Shown piece by piece: positions 1-8,401 of a stretch of 64,000 bases of DNA. The notes beneath the pieces are model-generated. The model did no database searches. It was not told the origin of the DNA and saw only the letters and a list, made by a program, of their open reading frames with translations. The stretch is from JAFGQJ01 sp964588525 (GTDB lineage: Bacteria > Spirochaetota > Spirochaetia > SZUA-6 > DRHE01). The stretch covers positions 1-64,000 of the forward strand of contig CAZPQC010000002.1 in assembly GCA_964588525.1 (NCBI GenBank), read 5' to 3'. The position numbers and the translations under genes are program-made. Within the stretch, counting starts at the first letter, position 1, and each line of letters begins with the position of its first letter.

Positions 1-557
1 TCAGGAATCTGCCTCCCCTGGTGCTGATCTATATCTTCTACTTCTTCGTAGTGGACCAGATCATGCCCCTTCTGGGTGTGGAGGCCTTCATTCGCAGCCG
101 CCCGGAGAATGTGAAGGCCATTCTGGCCGTACTGTTCGCCCAGGAATCCTTGTTCGTTCAGTTCGTTTCAGGTGTTTTTACGATTGCCTTTTTCGAAGGC
201 GCCTACATCACCGAGATCGTACGAGCCGGGATCGAATCTGTAGAACGGGGACAGAATGAGGCCGCTTACTCCCTCGGTCTGTCCTGGTTCGACAAGATGC
301 GCTTCATCATCCTCCCACAGGCGATCCGGCGCGTCCTTCCTCCCCTGGCGAACGAGTTCATCAACACGATCAAATACTCCTCCCTCGCTTCCGTCGTATC
401 GATCCAGGAGCTCACCTACATGGGCAAGCAGGTTCAGGTTGCCACCCGCTTCATCTTCGAACCCTGGATTACCGTGGCCCTCATGTACCTGATCCTAACC
501 TTGAGCCTCTCTCTTGCCGTAAGCCGCCTCGAAAAGCGAATGAGCCGCAGCGACTAG
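1..557 (+). CDS. Polar amino acid ABC transporter permease (5'-truncated by window edge)
   Basis: Inner-membrane permease of a His/Glu/Gln/opine-type amino acid ABC importer. The reading frame is open from base 3, before any start codon, so the gene begins outside the window. About 185 residues remain. The EAA loop that contacts the ATPase is clear (EAAYSLGLSWFDKMRFIILP, about residues 86-105 of the visible part), followed by the family's LPPLANEFINTIKYSSL stretch and a last membrane segment ending in RLEKRMSRSD. The family is certain, the substrate is not. The binding-protein-like gene at 748 could belong to it but is of a different binding-protein class. Confidence 0.92.
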   Translation, partial: RNLPPLVLIYIFYFFVVDQIMPLLGVEAFIRSRPENVKAILAVLFAQESLFVQFVSGVFTIAFFEGAYITEIVRAGIESVERGQNEAAYSLGLSWFDKMRFIILPQAIRRVLPPLANEFINTIKYSSLASVVSIQELTYMGKQVQVATRFIFEPWITVALMYLILTLSLSLAVSRLEKRMSRSD

Positions 558-693
558 CGGCGATTGGCGGGTCAACCCTTTGAGCCTCGATCTTCCGCGA
601 CTCCCCCGTCTTTCAGCATGTGCCGGGGGTTCGCCGGTACCGTGCTCGCCGTATCGGCCACGGTTTTACTGATACTGCAATGATGTAGGAGGG

Positions 694-738
694 ATGGAAC
701 GCATCGTGGCCGAGGCGTATCGGGCCCTGGTACAATAG
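694..738 (+). CDS. Possible 14-residue leader peptide
   Basis: A good ribosome site (aggaggg, ending at 693) stands directly before an ATG that opens a 14-codon frame, MERIVAEAYRALVQ, closed by TAG at 736-738. Ten bases further the next gene starts, and its own ribosome site (aggag, 737-741) overlaps the stop. The layout resembles a translated leader coupled to the downstream gene, but nothing else supports expression. It could equally be the worn remains of a longer gene. Confidence 0.2.
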   Translation: MERIVAEAYRALVQ

Positions 739-747
739 GAGTCTTCG

Positions 748-1641
748 ATGTCGATGGAACGGGTAGTCTGGGGCGTACCGTCATTCTGGATCGAACGGTT
801 TCCCCTGTACTATGGGCGGAGGCGGGGTTTCTTCGAGAGGCGCGGAATCGATCTCGAGATATGCTACTACTGGGGCGGCCCGGAGCTGGCCGCGGCGGTT
901 TATCGAGGGGAGGTCTGGATCGGTGAGATGGGGCTGCCCCCTTTCCTCAGAGCCTATGCAGACGGGCTGACGGCCCGGGCGATCGGTTCCAGCACGATCC
1001 AGCAGCTGGATCACTACCTGGTCGCCCGACCGGAGATCTCGAAGTTGACGGATCTGCGGGGGAGGCGTGTCGGCATCCTCTCGGTCGGCAGCTGTGACGA
1101 CTACTTTGCGCGCTCCATGCTGAAGGCTTCGGGGTTGGATCCGGACACGGATGTGGCGCTCATTCCCCTCGGGCCCGCCTACGGGGATGTGCATTGTTTT
1201 TCACCCTCCCCCGAATCCGGCATTCCCGGGGTGGACGCGGGATTTCTGGTCGAGCCCTTCGTGGCCCGGGCCGAGAGGCTCGGCTGGGTTCGGATTATAG
1301 CGGCGGTTCGGGACTACTTTCCCAGCTATCAGTGGGGAATCATTCTGGCCCGCAGGGATGCCCTGGAGCACAAGATCGAGCTGATCCGCAAGGCCATGGA
1401 TGGTTTTCGGGCCTCCTGCCGGGGGATTGTCGAGAACCCCGAAGAGGCGGCATCCTTCGGGGCTCAGGTGTTTCGGATTCCCAAGGAGGATTTCCGCCGT
1501 GCTCTCCTGCGGGATCTGGAGCACTGGGAGCTCGACGCCCGGCTCGATATCGAGGGAATGGAGAACTGCCTGCAGGTTCAGCGGGAGATGGGCTGCGTGC
1601 CCGCCGATCTTCGGCTCGAAGGCATGATCCGCCAGCTGTGA
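748..1641 (+). CDS. NMT1/SsuA-like solute-binding protein without signal peptide
   Basis: Protein of 297 residues with the fold signature of type-2 periplasmic binding proteins of the NMT1/THI5/SsuA group. The N-terminal strand-helix reads FPLYYGRRRGFFERRGIDLE, then GGPELAAAVYRGEVWIGEMG, then a LTDLRGRRVGILSVGS segment. These proteins bind sulfonates, taurine or thiamine precursors for ABC uptake. Here the reading frame starts directly at the mature fold, and no hydrophobic signal sequence or lipobox precedes it. Either it works in the cytoplasm, as some THI5-like enzymes and sensors do, or export information was lost. The start at 748 is supported by aggag seven bases upstream. Confidence 0.7.
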   Translation: MSMERVVWGVPSFWIERFPLYYGRRRGFFERRGIDLEICYYWGGPELAAAVYRGEVWIGEMGLPPFLRAYADGLTARAIGSSTIQQLDHYLVARPEISKLTDLRGRRVGILSVGSCDDYFARSMLKASGLDPDTDVALIPLGPAYGDVHCFSPSPESGIPGVDAGFLVEPFVARAERLGWVRIIAAVRDYFPSYQWGIILARRDALEHKIELIRKAMDGFRASCRGIVENPEEAASFGAQVFRIPKEDFRRALLRDLEHWELDARLDIEGMENCLQVQREMGCVPADLRLEGMIRQL

Positions 1642-1653
1642 TAGTTTGGGATG

Positions 1654-2415
1654 TCAAACAAAGCCGCCATACCTCCTCTGCACTACCGCCTGGTAGACGG
1701 CGTTGACGAAGGTGATGAAGTCGAACACCGGTTTTCCTGTTGCTTCCTGAATGTCCGCGGCAAAGGGAGGCAGATCGCTGCACTCCAGCAGGAGAGCTCC
1801 TATATCCGGGTTTGCCTGGACGAATCCGGAAGCGATTTCCACGACCTGCCTGCGCAGCAGATCGACATCCAGGGTCGTTCGGGTTCCCCCCATGAAACAG
1901 GCGTAGAACTCGGTGGAAGCCTCCAACCCTGCGACGACGTAGGGAATCGTTTCATCTATGCCGACGGGTTCGAGGAACTCCCGTGTGAGTCGTTTCTTGG
2001 AGGCGGTCAGGATGCCGACTTTCCGCCGCCTTCGGCCGATCATCCTGGAGATCAGGGGAACCAGCAGCAGGGGCGAGGAAAACACCGGGATGTCCACCTC
2101 CCCGGTCAACACCTCCTGGACAACTGAGAAAAAGCCGCAGGACATGACCACCGCTCTGACCCCGTCCGCCTCCAGCTCCTTCACAGTGTCCACTGTTCGC
2201 TGCACATCAGGAGAATAGCGGCCCTGTTCGTCCCGGACCGGGGCGTAGGGATTGTCGTGCAGCCCCTTGATGATCTTCAAACGCACCGGGAAATCGTAGG
2301 TGCTGGCGTTGCCTACGTTCCCGGGAATCAGGGGCTGGGAATGCAGCTGATCGAGCAGGGCGATCCCGATGGCCTGCCCGTAGTAGCGCTTGTCTCCTCT
2401 CACCTTTCCGATCAT
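1654..2415 (-). CDS. Aspartate/glutamate/hydantoin racemase-family protein
   Basis: Protein of 253 residues of the Asp/Glu/hydantoin racemase superfamily, which uses two cysteines as acid/base pair. Both are visible: Cys93 in VMSCGFF and Cys212 in LLECSDLPPF, each at the end of a strand as expected. The region RRKVGILTASKKRLTREFLEP matches the second-domain nucleotide-like fold of the family. Related members racemise hydantoins or amino acids, or act as decarboxylases or maleate isomerases, so the reaction is not fixed by sequence. It is the last gene of the minus-strand operon that starts with the corrinoid protein at 9055, 82 bases after the DUF3830-like gene. Confidence 0.8.
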   Translation of the reverse strand: MIGKVRGDKRYYGQAIGIALLDQLHSQPLIPGNVGNASTYDFPVRLKIIKGLHDNPYAPVRDEQGRYSPDVQRTVDTVKELEADGVRAVVMSCGFFSVVQEVLTGEVDIPVFSSPLLLVPLISRMIGRRRRKVGILTASKKRLTREFLEPVGIDETIPYVVAGLEASTEFYACFMGGTRTTLDVDLLRRQVVEIASGFVQANPDIGALLLECSDLPPFAADIQEATGKPVFDFITFVNAVYQAVVQRRYGGFV

Positions 2416-2497
2416 GATTTCCTCCCCGCCGTGGATCCACGACGAATGTGCTTTTTTATCGCAGCGGCGCGGTATTGTCCCGCCGTTGTACCGTATT

Positions 2498-3385
2498 TCA
2501 GCTGGCAGCGGATTCGAAGGCTCGGATGATCTCCCCCCAGGGCATGATCGGTTCGATCCAGTAGTGCAGGCGTCCCACGTAGCGGATCAGCTCTTCCAGC
2601 AGCTCCTGCAGCTCCGCCTTGGAAGACAGCCTCTCCACCTCCCCCGATACTTCCCGGAGCAGCCCCGTGGTGTCCCGCATATTCGTCATGCGGAAGTAGG
2701 ACACGTACAGGTCGACCAGATGCTTGGCGATCCGCTTGACCGTGTTCAGGTCGGTACCGGATTCCAACAGAACCGTACGCAGGGTCAGGAAGGTATTCCT
2801 GGAAGCCACGGTTTCCTCCCAGGCGTACAAAGTGGGGAAGAACGAGGAACCCCAAGAGTCGGTGTAGCCCTTGGACTTGTCCAGGGCTTCGGCGATCTCC
2901 CAGGGCTTCTCAGTCCACATCCGCTCCCGGACCGCACGGAGCTTTTCGGTCAGGGTTTTGCCCGGCGCCCCGGATTTTGGAGGGTTGTCGGGTCTTTCCG
3001 CTTCGTAGATATCAACCGCCGCACCCTGCTGCTGCTTGCACTTCCGCGCCTCCCGCTGGATGCCTTCCAGATTCTCGGTGATCTTTCCGATCCAGCTGCA
3101 CGGTCCCAAACCGGGCAGCTGGTCGCAGAACACGCAGACGTTCTGGGCTCCCGGAACGAAGCAGACGTTTCCCGCCTCCTGAGCGGTGATTTCGTTTTCG
3201 CCCCCCGTGTCGAGAAAGTAGGGAACCCGAATCATGATCTCCAGTCCCGCCACCTTGGCGATGATGGCCGTGCTCTTGAGGGGCAGGGATTCAACCAGCC
3301 GTTTGCAGCTCTTCGGGGCTTTGTCCTCGAACAGGACCACGGTGGCCACTTCATCCCCCACGCGCAGTTTCAACTCTCTTGCCAT
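2498..3385 (-). CDS. DUF3830-like protein with extra C-terminal helical domain
   Basis: Protein of 295 residues. Roughly residues 1-130 look like the DUF3830 family, small cyclophilin-fold proteins of unknown function. The hallmarks are an early ELKLRVGDEVATVVLFEDKA strand pair with APKSC, and later ITAQEAGNVCFVPGAQNVCV. Family members are usually about 150 residues. Here a helical region of about 150 residues (about 145-295), rich in Leu, Glu and Arg, follows and I do not recognise it. DUF3830 proteins often sit beside racemase-like genes and transporters of small organic acids or amides. This one lies between a molybdopterin oxidoreductase and a racemase. The function is unknown. Confidence 0.6.
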   Translation of the reverse strand: MARELKLRVGDEVATVVLFEDKAPKSCKRLVESLPLKSTAIIAKVAGLEIMIRVPYFLDTGGENEITAQEAGNVCFVPGAQNVCVFCDQLPGLGPCSWIGKITENLEGIQREARKCKQQQGAAVDIYEAERPDNPPKSGAPGKTLTEKLRAVRERMWTEKPWEIAEALDKSKGYTDSWGSSFFPTLYAWEETVASRNTFLTLRTVLLESGTDLNTVKRIAKHLVDLYVSYFRMTNMRDTTGLLREVSGEVERLSSKAELQELLEELIRYVGRLHYWIEPIMPWGEIIRAFESAAS

Positions 3386-3430
3386 TTCGCTTCTCCTTTG
3401 TTGGCTCCCCTGCCGGTTACGATGGCGGAT

Positions 3431-5554
3431 TTACCCGGCAGGTTTCCCCGATCCCCCTTTGGGGCCTTGCCCTACCGGCTCCACCCGTTGCAGCTGCACC
3501 GGAATCGAAGTGAGCAGGGGAAAGCCGCTGATCGGATCTGTGATGGTGTCGAAGGTGAGACGGTTCACATTGCCGTCGCCCGGCCAGCCGTGGGTGATCT
3601 GCACTAACCCGGGCAGGATCTCCCCCCCGCCCAGGATATTCGCCGGCAGGACGATCGAGCCGACCTCCGAGCTCACCCGAACCGGTTCACCCGCCTCGAG
3701 GCCTAAAGCTGCGGCATCCTGCGGGTGCAGGTCGATTTCCGCCCGGGGGTGGAGGCGACGGAACCTCGGGATGTTTCGGTAGCGGGAGTGCAGGTACACC
3801 CGCTTCCGAGCGCCGCTGATCAACAGGTAGGGGCGATCCTTCGGGGAAACCTTCGAGGGGGTTCGAACATGGTACGGTTCCTCATAGACCGGCAGAGCCG
3901 GATAGCCGAGATCCTTCAGATAGCTGGAGCTGAACTCGAACTTTCCCGAGGGAGTGGTCAGGGGTTGCCGATTGTATTTTTCATAGCGGACCGCTTTGTA
4001 TGCCATGCCCTCCGGATGCTGCTCCAGCTGTTCCGGGCTTACGCCGGTGGGTTCGAGGAGCCAGCGGTTGACCTCCTCTTCGCTCTGCCAGGGGAAATAC
4101 TGCTCGCCGAAGCCCAACCTGCAGGCCAGGTCCCGCCAGAACGAGTACTCATCGACAACTCCGGGGATCCGGAGGACTCTTCGGGACATGGAAACCCACT
4201 GGTAGTGGGCGTAGATGTGCAGCTCCGATCGCTCGATGAACGAGGCCGCCGGCAGCACGTAGTCGGCCAGGGCGGCGGTTTCAGTCAGGAAAAGCTCCCT
4301 GACCACGAGCAGGTCCAGCCCGCTCAAGGCATCGGCCACCCTGGTGACGTTGGGATTGGTGTTGGCCGGGTTTCCGCCGCAGACGATCAAGGCGCGCAGC
4401 GGATACGGCCCGGCGCCGAGCATGGCCTCAACCGCCTTCATGGTGTTGCACTCCTTGTAGAAGTCGTACAGCACCGGGTAGTCCGCCGCCCCGATCGGTT
4501 CCTGGTCCAGCAGGGGGAGCTGGTCGTAGAGGGTGAGGGAGCGCTCCCCCAGCGGCTCGGGCCAGGGGTCCCCGCCCGCACGGTCCAGTGCGCCGATCAG
4601 TCCCCCCAGGCAGGCGATGGCCCGCACCGCGTTCACCCCGTTCTCCTGGTGCTCCAGGGACACCCCCACGTAGTTGATGCTTTGAGGTCTCCCGGCGACG
4701 ATCAACCGCCCGCACTCCTCGATCTGTTCCGGGGACAGCCCGGTGATCCCGGACACCACCTCGGTTGTGAATCCCTGGCTGTAGGCCGAGGCTTCCTCGA
4801 AGCCCAGGCTGTGCCTGGCCACGAACTCCCGGTCGTAATGACCTGTCTCGATGAGCCGCCGCATCAGGCCCCAGGCCAGGGCGCCGTCGGTACCGGGTAG
4901 GAGACGCAGGTGGAGATCCGCCTTGCGGGAGATCTCCGTGCTCCTCGGATCGATGACCACCAGTTTGGCCCCCCGTGCCCTGGCCTCCTCGATCGGATGC
5001 ATGAAGGTGAAGTGGGACAGAGGGGGATTGGTTCCCCAGAGGAGGATGCAGCGGGCATTGCGGAAATCCGGGCAGGCGTTCCAGTAGCCCTGGACCAGCC
5101 GGTAGGCGATGTAGCGGCTGACGTAACAGAGGGAGTTCACCGAGAGGAAGTTCGGACTGCCCAGGGCGTGGAGAAAACGCCGGGGGTACATCTCCTGCTG
5201 GGCGAAACCCAGGGCTTCCCCGTGCCAGGCGGCGATGGAGCGCCGGCCGTGCCTCTCCCCGATCGCAGCCAGCTTGTCGGAGATCTCACCCATCGCCTGT
5301 TCCAGGGAGATTTCTTGGAAGGAGCCATCGCTGGTCTTTTTGAGTGGTTTGAGCAGGCGTTCGGGATGGTAAACCGTATCGACGGCCGCCGGTCCCTTCG
5401 GACAGAGCCGGCCCCGGTTCTGGGGGTGGGCTTTCATCCCGGTAATCCTGGTGATCCGGCCTTGCTCTACCCCCACCTCTATCCCGCAGCGCATGTCGCA
5501 CTGCCTGCAGATCGTGGGAAGAGTTCCTTTGTCGATCACGCTTCGGCCGTACAC
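3431..5554 (-). CDS. Molybdopterin-dependent oxidoreductase (bis-MGD family)
   Basis: Large catalytic subunit of the DMSO-reductase/formate-dehydrogenase family, 707 residues. An N-terminal [4Fe-4S] site is formed by Cys16, Cys19, Cys23 and Cys51 (CRQCDMRC, then RLCPKG). The likely metal ligand is Cys143 in SVNSLCYVS. The molybdopterin-binding middle region (LLWGTNPPLSH, VIDPRSTEISRKADLHL) and the C-terminal dinucleotide-binding barrel (ISGARKRVYLHSRYRN, NRLTFDTITDPISGFP) are complete. There is no Tat signal, so it should be cytoplasmic. No separate electron-transfer subunit is next to it. It lies between the MttB-like gene and the DUF3830-like gene, which suggests it oxidises an intermediate of the same pathway; the substrate is unknown. 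Confidence 0.9.
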   Translation of the reverse strand: MYGRSVIDKGTLPTICRQCDMRCGIEVGVEQGRITRITGMKAHPQNRGRLCPKGPAAVDTVYHPERLLKPLKKTSDGSFQEISLEQAMGEISDKLAAIGERHGRRSIAAWHGEALGFAQQEMYPRRFLHALGSPNFLSVNSLCYVSRYIAYRLVQGYWNACPDFRNARCILLWGTNPPLSHFTFMHPIEEARARGAKLVVIDPRSTEISRKADLHLRLLPGTDGALAWGLMRRLIETGHYDREFVARHSLGFEEASAYSQGFTTEVVSGITGLSPEQIEECGRLIVAGRPQSINYVGVSLEHQENGVNAVRAIACLGGLIGALDRAGGDPWPEPLGERSLTLYDQLPLLDQEPIGAADYPVLYDFYKECNTMKAVEAMLGAGPYPLRALIVCGGNPANTNPNVTRVADALSGLDLLVVRELFLTETAALADYVLPAASFIERSELHIYAHYQWVSMSRRVLRIPGVVDEYSFWRDLACRLGFGEQYFPWQSEEEVNRWLLEPTGVSPEQLEQHPEGMAYKAVRYEKYNRQPLTTPSGKFEFSSSYLKDLGYPALPVYEEPYHVRTPSKVSPKDRPYLLISGARKRVYLHSRYRNIPRFRRLHPRAEIDLHPQDAAALGLEAGEPVRVSSEVGSIVLPANILGGGEILPGLVQITHGWPGDGNVNRLTFDTITDPISGFPLLTSIPVQLQRVEPVGQGPKGGSGKPAG

Positions 5555-5608
5555 AGGAACCTCCTGATTTCGCCCCCGGTTCGCTCCTGGCGCTACCGGC
5601 TGTTTCTG

Positions 5609-7027
5609 CTATCCCAGGATCTTCTCGATTTCCTGCCTGACCTTCTGATCCAGCGGCTCGGGAGTATGGTTTTTCAATATCTCTTCCACCCGCTTCCGCG
5701 CTCGCTCACCCAAAGTCTGACCGTCCTCGGCCACCCAGCCGTCGAAGTGGTTACGGTTGAATAAGCTGGGATACCAGGTCTCCCTGTAGTGGTTCACCGT
5801 GTGCTCGCTGGACAGATAGTCCCCCTCAGGACCGAGCTCGGCGATCAGATCCAGGGCCAGGGTCTCGTCGTTAACCTCGATTCCCCTACAGTAACGGCGG
5901 ATGTAGCCGATCACCTCATCGCAGATGGCCAGCATCTCCAGAGAGTAGCACTTGCCGCTCTCCAGGTAGCCCACGTCGTGGACCAGATTCGCCTCGCCCA
6001 GGGTCTCGAACAGCAGGGTCAGGGATGCCTCCGCAGCGGCCTGTTCGTCCGGCAGCTTCGAGTCGCTGGACCCGCCGAGTCCGAAAACCGGCAGGCCGTA
6101 GTACCTTCCCATGGCCGTACGGGCGCCGTAACTCTCCGGTCCGGTGTAGGCTCCGGTGGTTGTGCGCATGTCGAACACATCCCCGTAGCCGCCGCTGTGG
6201 ATGATCGGCGCCCCCTCCCGCTTCAGCTGGGCTAAAACCAGGCCGACCAGCTCCCCAGCATTGGCCAGGGCCACCGCCCCGGCACTCGTCACCGGCCCGC
6301 TCACTCCCCGCAGTACCATCGGCGTATAGGTGGTAGGCAGCCCCTTTTCGGCCAGATAGAGCACCTTCTGCAGGGAATCCAGGTTGTGGCGCAGAGGCGC
6401 GGTAACATTGATGTAGCAGCAGCCGTAGGGTTTCTGCTCGTGCTTCTTTGCTCCCCCGGCAACGACTTCCGCCGCCCGCACTACCTGTTTACAGCTTTCG
6501 AAGTCGTTGGTCACGAACATGATCGGTTTGCCGCTGTTCTCGATCATGGAGCGCATCTGCAGCCGATTGGCCGCCTCCGGGGGCACATCGGAGGGCAGAA
6601 GCGCGGACATGAGGAAGTCGATGTTGGGCAGGGCGTCGGCCAGTCGGATCGCCTCATTGACATCCTCCAGGCTCGCCTGCCGCCGTTTGCCCGTACGGTG
6701 ATCCAGGATGAACAGGCAGTCCGAACCCGGCCCGTAGTACACCCGCCCGGGCTCCAGGAACAGCGCCGGCTCGCCATTTCGGTCGTGCAGCACGATTCGT
6801 TTCGGAGCGACCGACAGCGCCCACTCTACCAGCTTCCGCGGAATGTGGAAGGTGCCCGATTCGCCCCGGCCAACCCCCGCCTTGCGCAGGAGTGTTGCGG
6901 ACTGCTCCTCGTCGATCAGAGCCCCGACCCGTTCCAGGATATCCAGGCTGGCGGCATGTATCCGCTCCGCTTGAGCCGGGGAGAGATAGTTCAGGTTGGG
7001 AACGTGGCCGCCGCTCGCGTTGGTCAT
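5609..7027 (-). CDS. MttB-family methyltransferase, non-pyrrolysine (copy 1)
   Basis: Protein of 472 residues of the trimethylamine methyltransferase (MttB) family, which moves a methyl group from a quaternary or tertiary amine to a corrinoid protein. Family features are the N-terminal YLSPAQAERIHAASLDILER helix, YGPGSDCLFILDHRTGKRR, PTTYTPMVLRGVSGPVTSAG and GGSSDSKLPDEQAAAEASL. Archaeal MttB reads an internal UAG as pyrrolysine. Here the frame has no internal UAG, placing it with the non-Pyl group whose studied members act on glycine betaine, proline betaine, carnitine or butyrobetaine. The stop overlaps nothing, but the start overlaps the MtmB-like gene by four bases (ATGA type), so translation is coupled. 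Confidence 0.9.
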   Translation of the reverse strand: MTNASGGHVPNLNYLSPAQAERIHAASLDILERVGALIDEEQSATLLRKAGVGRGESGTFHIPRKLVEWALSVAPKRIVLHDRNGEPALFLEPGRVYYGPGSDCLFILDHRTGKRRQASLEDVNEAIRLADALPNIDFLMSALLPSDVPPEAANRLQMRSMIENSGKPIMFVTNDFESCKQVVRAAEVVAGGAKKHEQKPYGCCYINVTAPLRHNLDSLQKVLYLAEKGLPTTYTPMVLRGVSGPVTSAGAVALANAGELVGLVLAQLKREGAPIIHSGGYGDVFDMRTTTGAYTGPESYGARTAMGRYYGLPVFGLGGSSDSKLPDEQAAAEASLTLLFETLGEANLVHDVGYLESGKCYSLEMLAICDEVIGYIRRYCRGIEVNDETLALDLIAELGPEGDYLSSEHTVNHYRETWYPSLFNRNHFDGWVAEDGQTLGERARKRVEEILKNHTPEPLDQKVRQEIEKILG

Positions 7028-8400
7028 TTTTGATACTCCAATCCGAATTTCGTCAGTTGCTCCTTGCAGCGGTCGTATACATCCAGGTATTCCCGGTTAG
7101 GCCGAACCGTTTTCAGATCGTAGCACTCGTCGAAACGCTTGCCGCGGGGGGCGTCGGGAATGTTGCTCTCATAACACCTGAGTATCCGCTTCACGATCTC
7201 ATTGGCTTTCTTGCGGGTAATCCCCTGCCCGGCGATCAGATGACCCGTTTCCGCGCCGATCCTGGCTTCCATGCCGCTGGAACGTTCGGGAAGCTTGTTC
7301 CGAGCCACCGCCACCAGGTTGAGGTGCAGTCCGGACACCGTGGCGGCCAGGACCACCGCGGCGATCTCCTGAACCACCATTTCGGTGCAGGGACCGGCTG
7401 CGGTGAAGGGGCTGACCCCGATCAGAAGGTGGGTGTTTCGGGCCAGGGCCTGGCCGGTAACGCTGATAAGCCAGAGCAGATCCCGGGTCGAATTGCAGCC
7501 CTGCATGAGGTGGAGGGGGAATCCGTCGTGCCACTGGGCGCCGAAGGCCAGCAGACCGAGAAAGTGATGCGCCACGTGCACGATCGCCGTGGCTTCCGGC
7601 CCTCCGGCGTATCCGCCCATGATCGGCCCGTACAATCCGTAGCGGTTGTAGCCCTTGTGGTCCAGAAACACGACCTTCTTCATGCGCTCGTAATCCACCT
7701 TCATCTCGGCGATGGCCGCCACGGCCAGGCCGTCGTTCGGATGGGCTCCGAACTCTTCCTGGACCGCCGCCAATGTAGCGTCGGTCTTCTCGGCGTTGGA
7801 GATCAGGTTGTGGATGCCGATCAGCGGCCGTCCTGCAGCCCGGGCCGCCTCTCGCAGCTTGACCACGTTCCAGATCGCCGCCTCCACCTCCTGGGGCGTG
7901 CCGGATTTGATCGGCCGTCCCCCCACGGTCTGGCTGAAGGCGCTGGAGAAGGTGTCACTCAACGGTTCCTGGGCGTAGCTCTGAACCATGGCCACGAAGC
8001 GTTCCTCCGCCACGGTGCAGCCCACCGGCGTGTTGAGGCAGAACGGCGGCAGGGAGTCTTCGATCTTGCGGTGCTGCATGACCCGGGTGTCCGGGCCCTG
8101 ACCGTAGGTTACTATGGTCGGGGCGTGCTTGAGCGCCCACTGGACCTCTTCCCGGCTGAACTGGATCAGACGGCTGGTATCGCGGCAGTAGATCCCCTGC
8201 TCCAGGAACATCTCCAGGGCGGCCTGGTAGACCTTGTCGGCGAGGCCGTCATCCGAGGGGATGACCTGTTCCCGGTCGAAGCGGATCCCGTGCTTCTGGA
8301 CCAGCCGGTTGGCCGCGATTCCGAGCTGTTTGTCGAACTCCTGCTCCTTGATGAACGGTCCCTTTTCACTGCGTTTGTATACGTCCCAAAAGCCGATCAT
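7024..8400 (-). CDS. MtmB-family (monomethylamine-type) methyltransferase lacking pyrrolysine
   Basis: Protein of 458 residues, the same length as methanogen monomethylamine methyltransferase MtmB, and collinear with it as far as I recall that sequence. Conserved blocks include FLEQGIYCRDTSRLIQFS, GPIMGGYAGGPEATAIVHVA, GPCTEMVVQEIAA, SSGMEARIGAETGHL and the end FDECYDLKTVRPNREYLDVYD. Archaeal MtmB has pyrrolysine at 202 after a GRPGMGV block. Here the matching block is GRPLIGI and the next residue is His197 (codon CAC, plus-strand 7810-7812). No internal UAG exists. It follows the corrinoid gene by one base and overlaps the MttB-like gene, so all three are co-transcribed. Substrate unknown, perhaps not monomethylamine. 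Confidence 0.85.
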   Translation of the reverse strand: MIGFWDVYKRSEKGPFIKEQEFDKQLGIAANRLVQKHGIRFDREQVIPSDDGLADKVYQAALEMFLEQGIYCRDTSRLIQFSREEVQWALKHAPTIVTYGQGPDTRVMQHRKIEDSLPPFCLNTPVGCTVAEERFVAMVQSYAQEPLSDTFSSAFSQTVGGRPIKSGTPQEVEAAIWNVVKLREAARAAGRPLIGIHNLISNAEKTDATLAAVQEEFGAHPNDGLAVAAIAEMKVDYERMKKVVFLDHKGYNRYGLYGPIMGGYAGGPEATAIVHVAHHFLGLLAFGAQWHDGFPLHLMQGCNSTRDLLWLISVTGQALARNTHLLIGVSPFTAAGPCTEMVVQEIAAVVLAATVSGLHLNLVAVARNKLPERSSGMEARIGAETGHLIAGQGITRKKANEIVKRILRCYESNIPDAPRGKRFDECYDLKTVRPNREYLDVYDRCKEQLTKFGLEYQK

Positions 8401-8401
8401 T

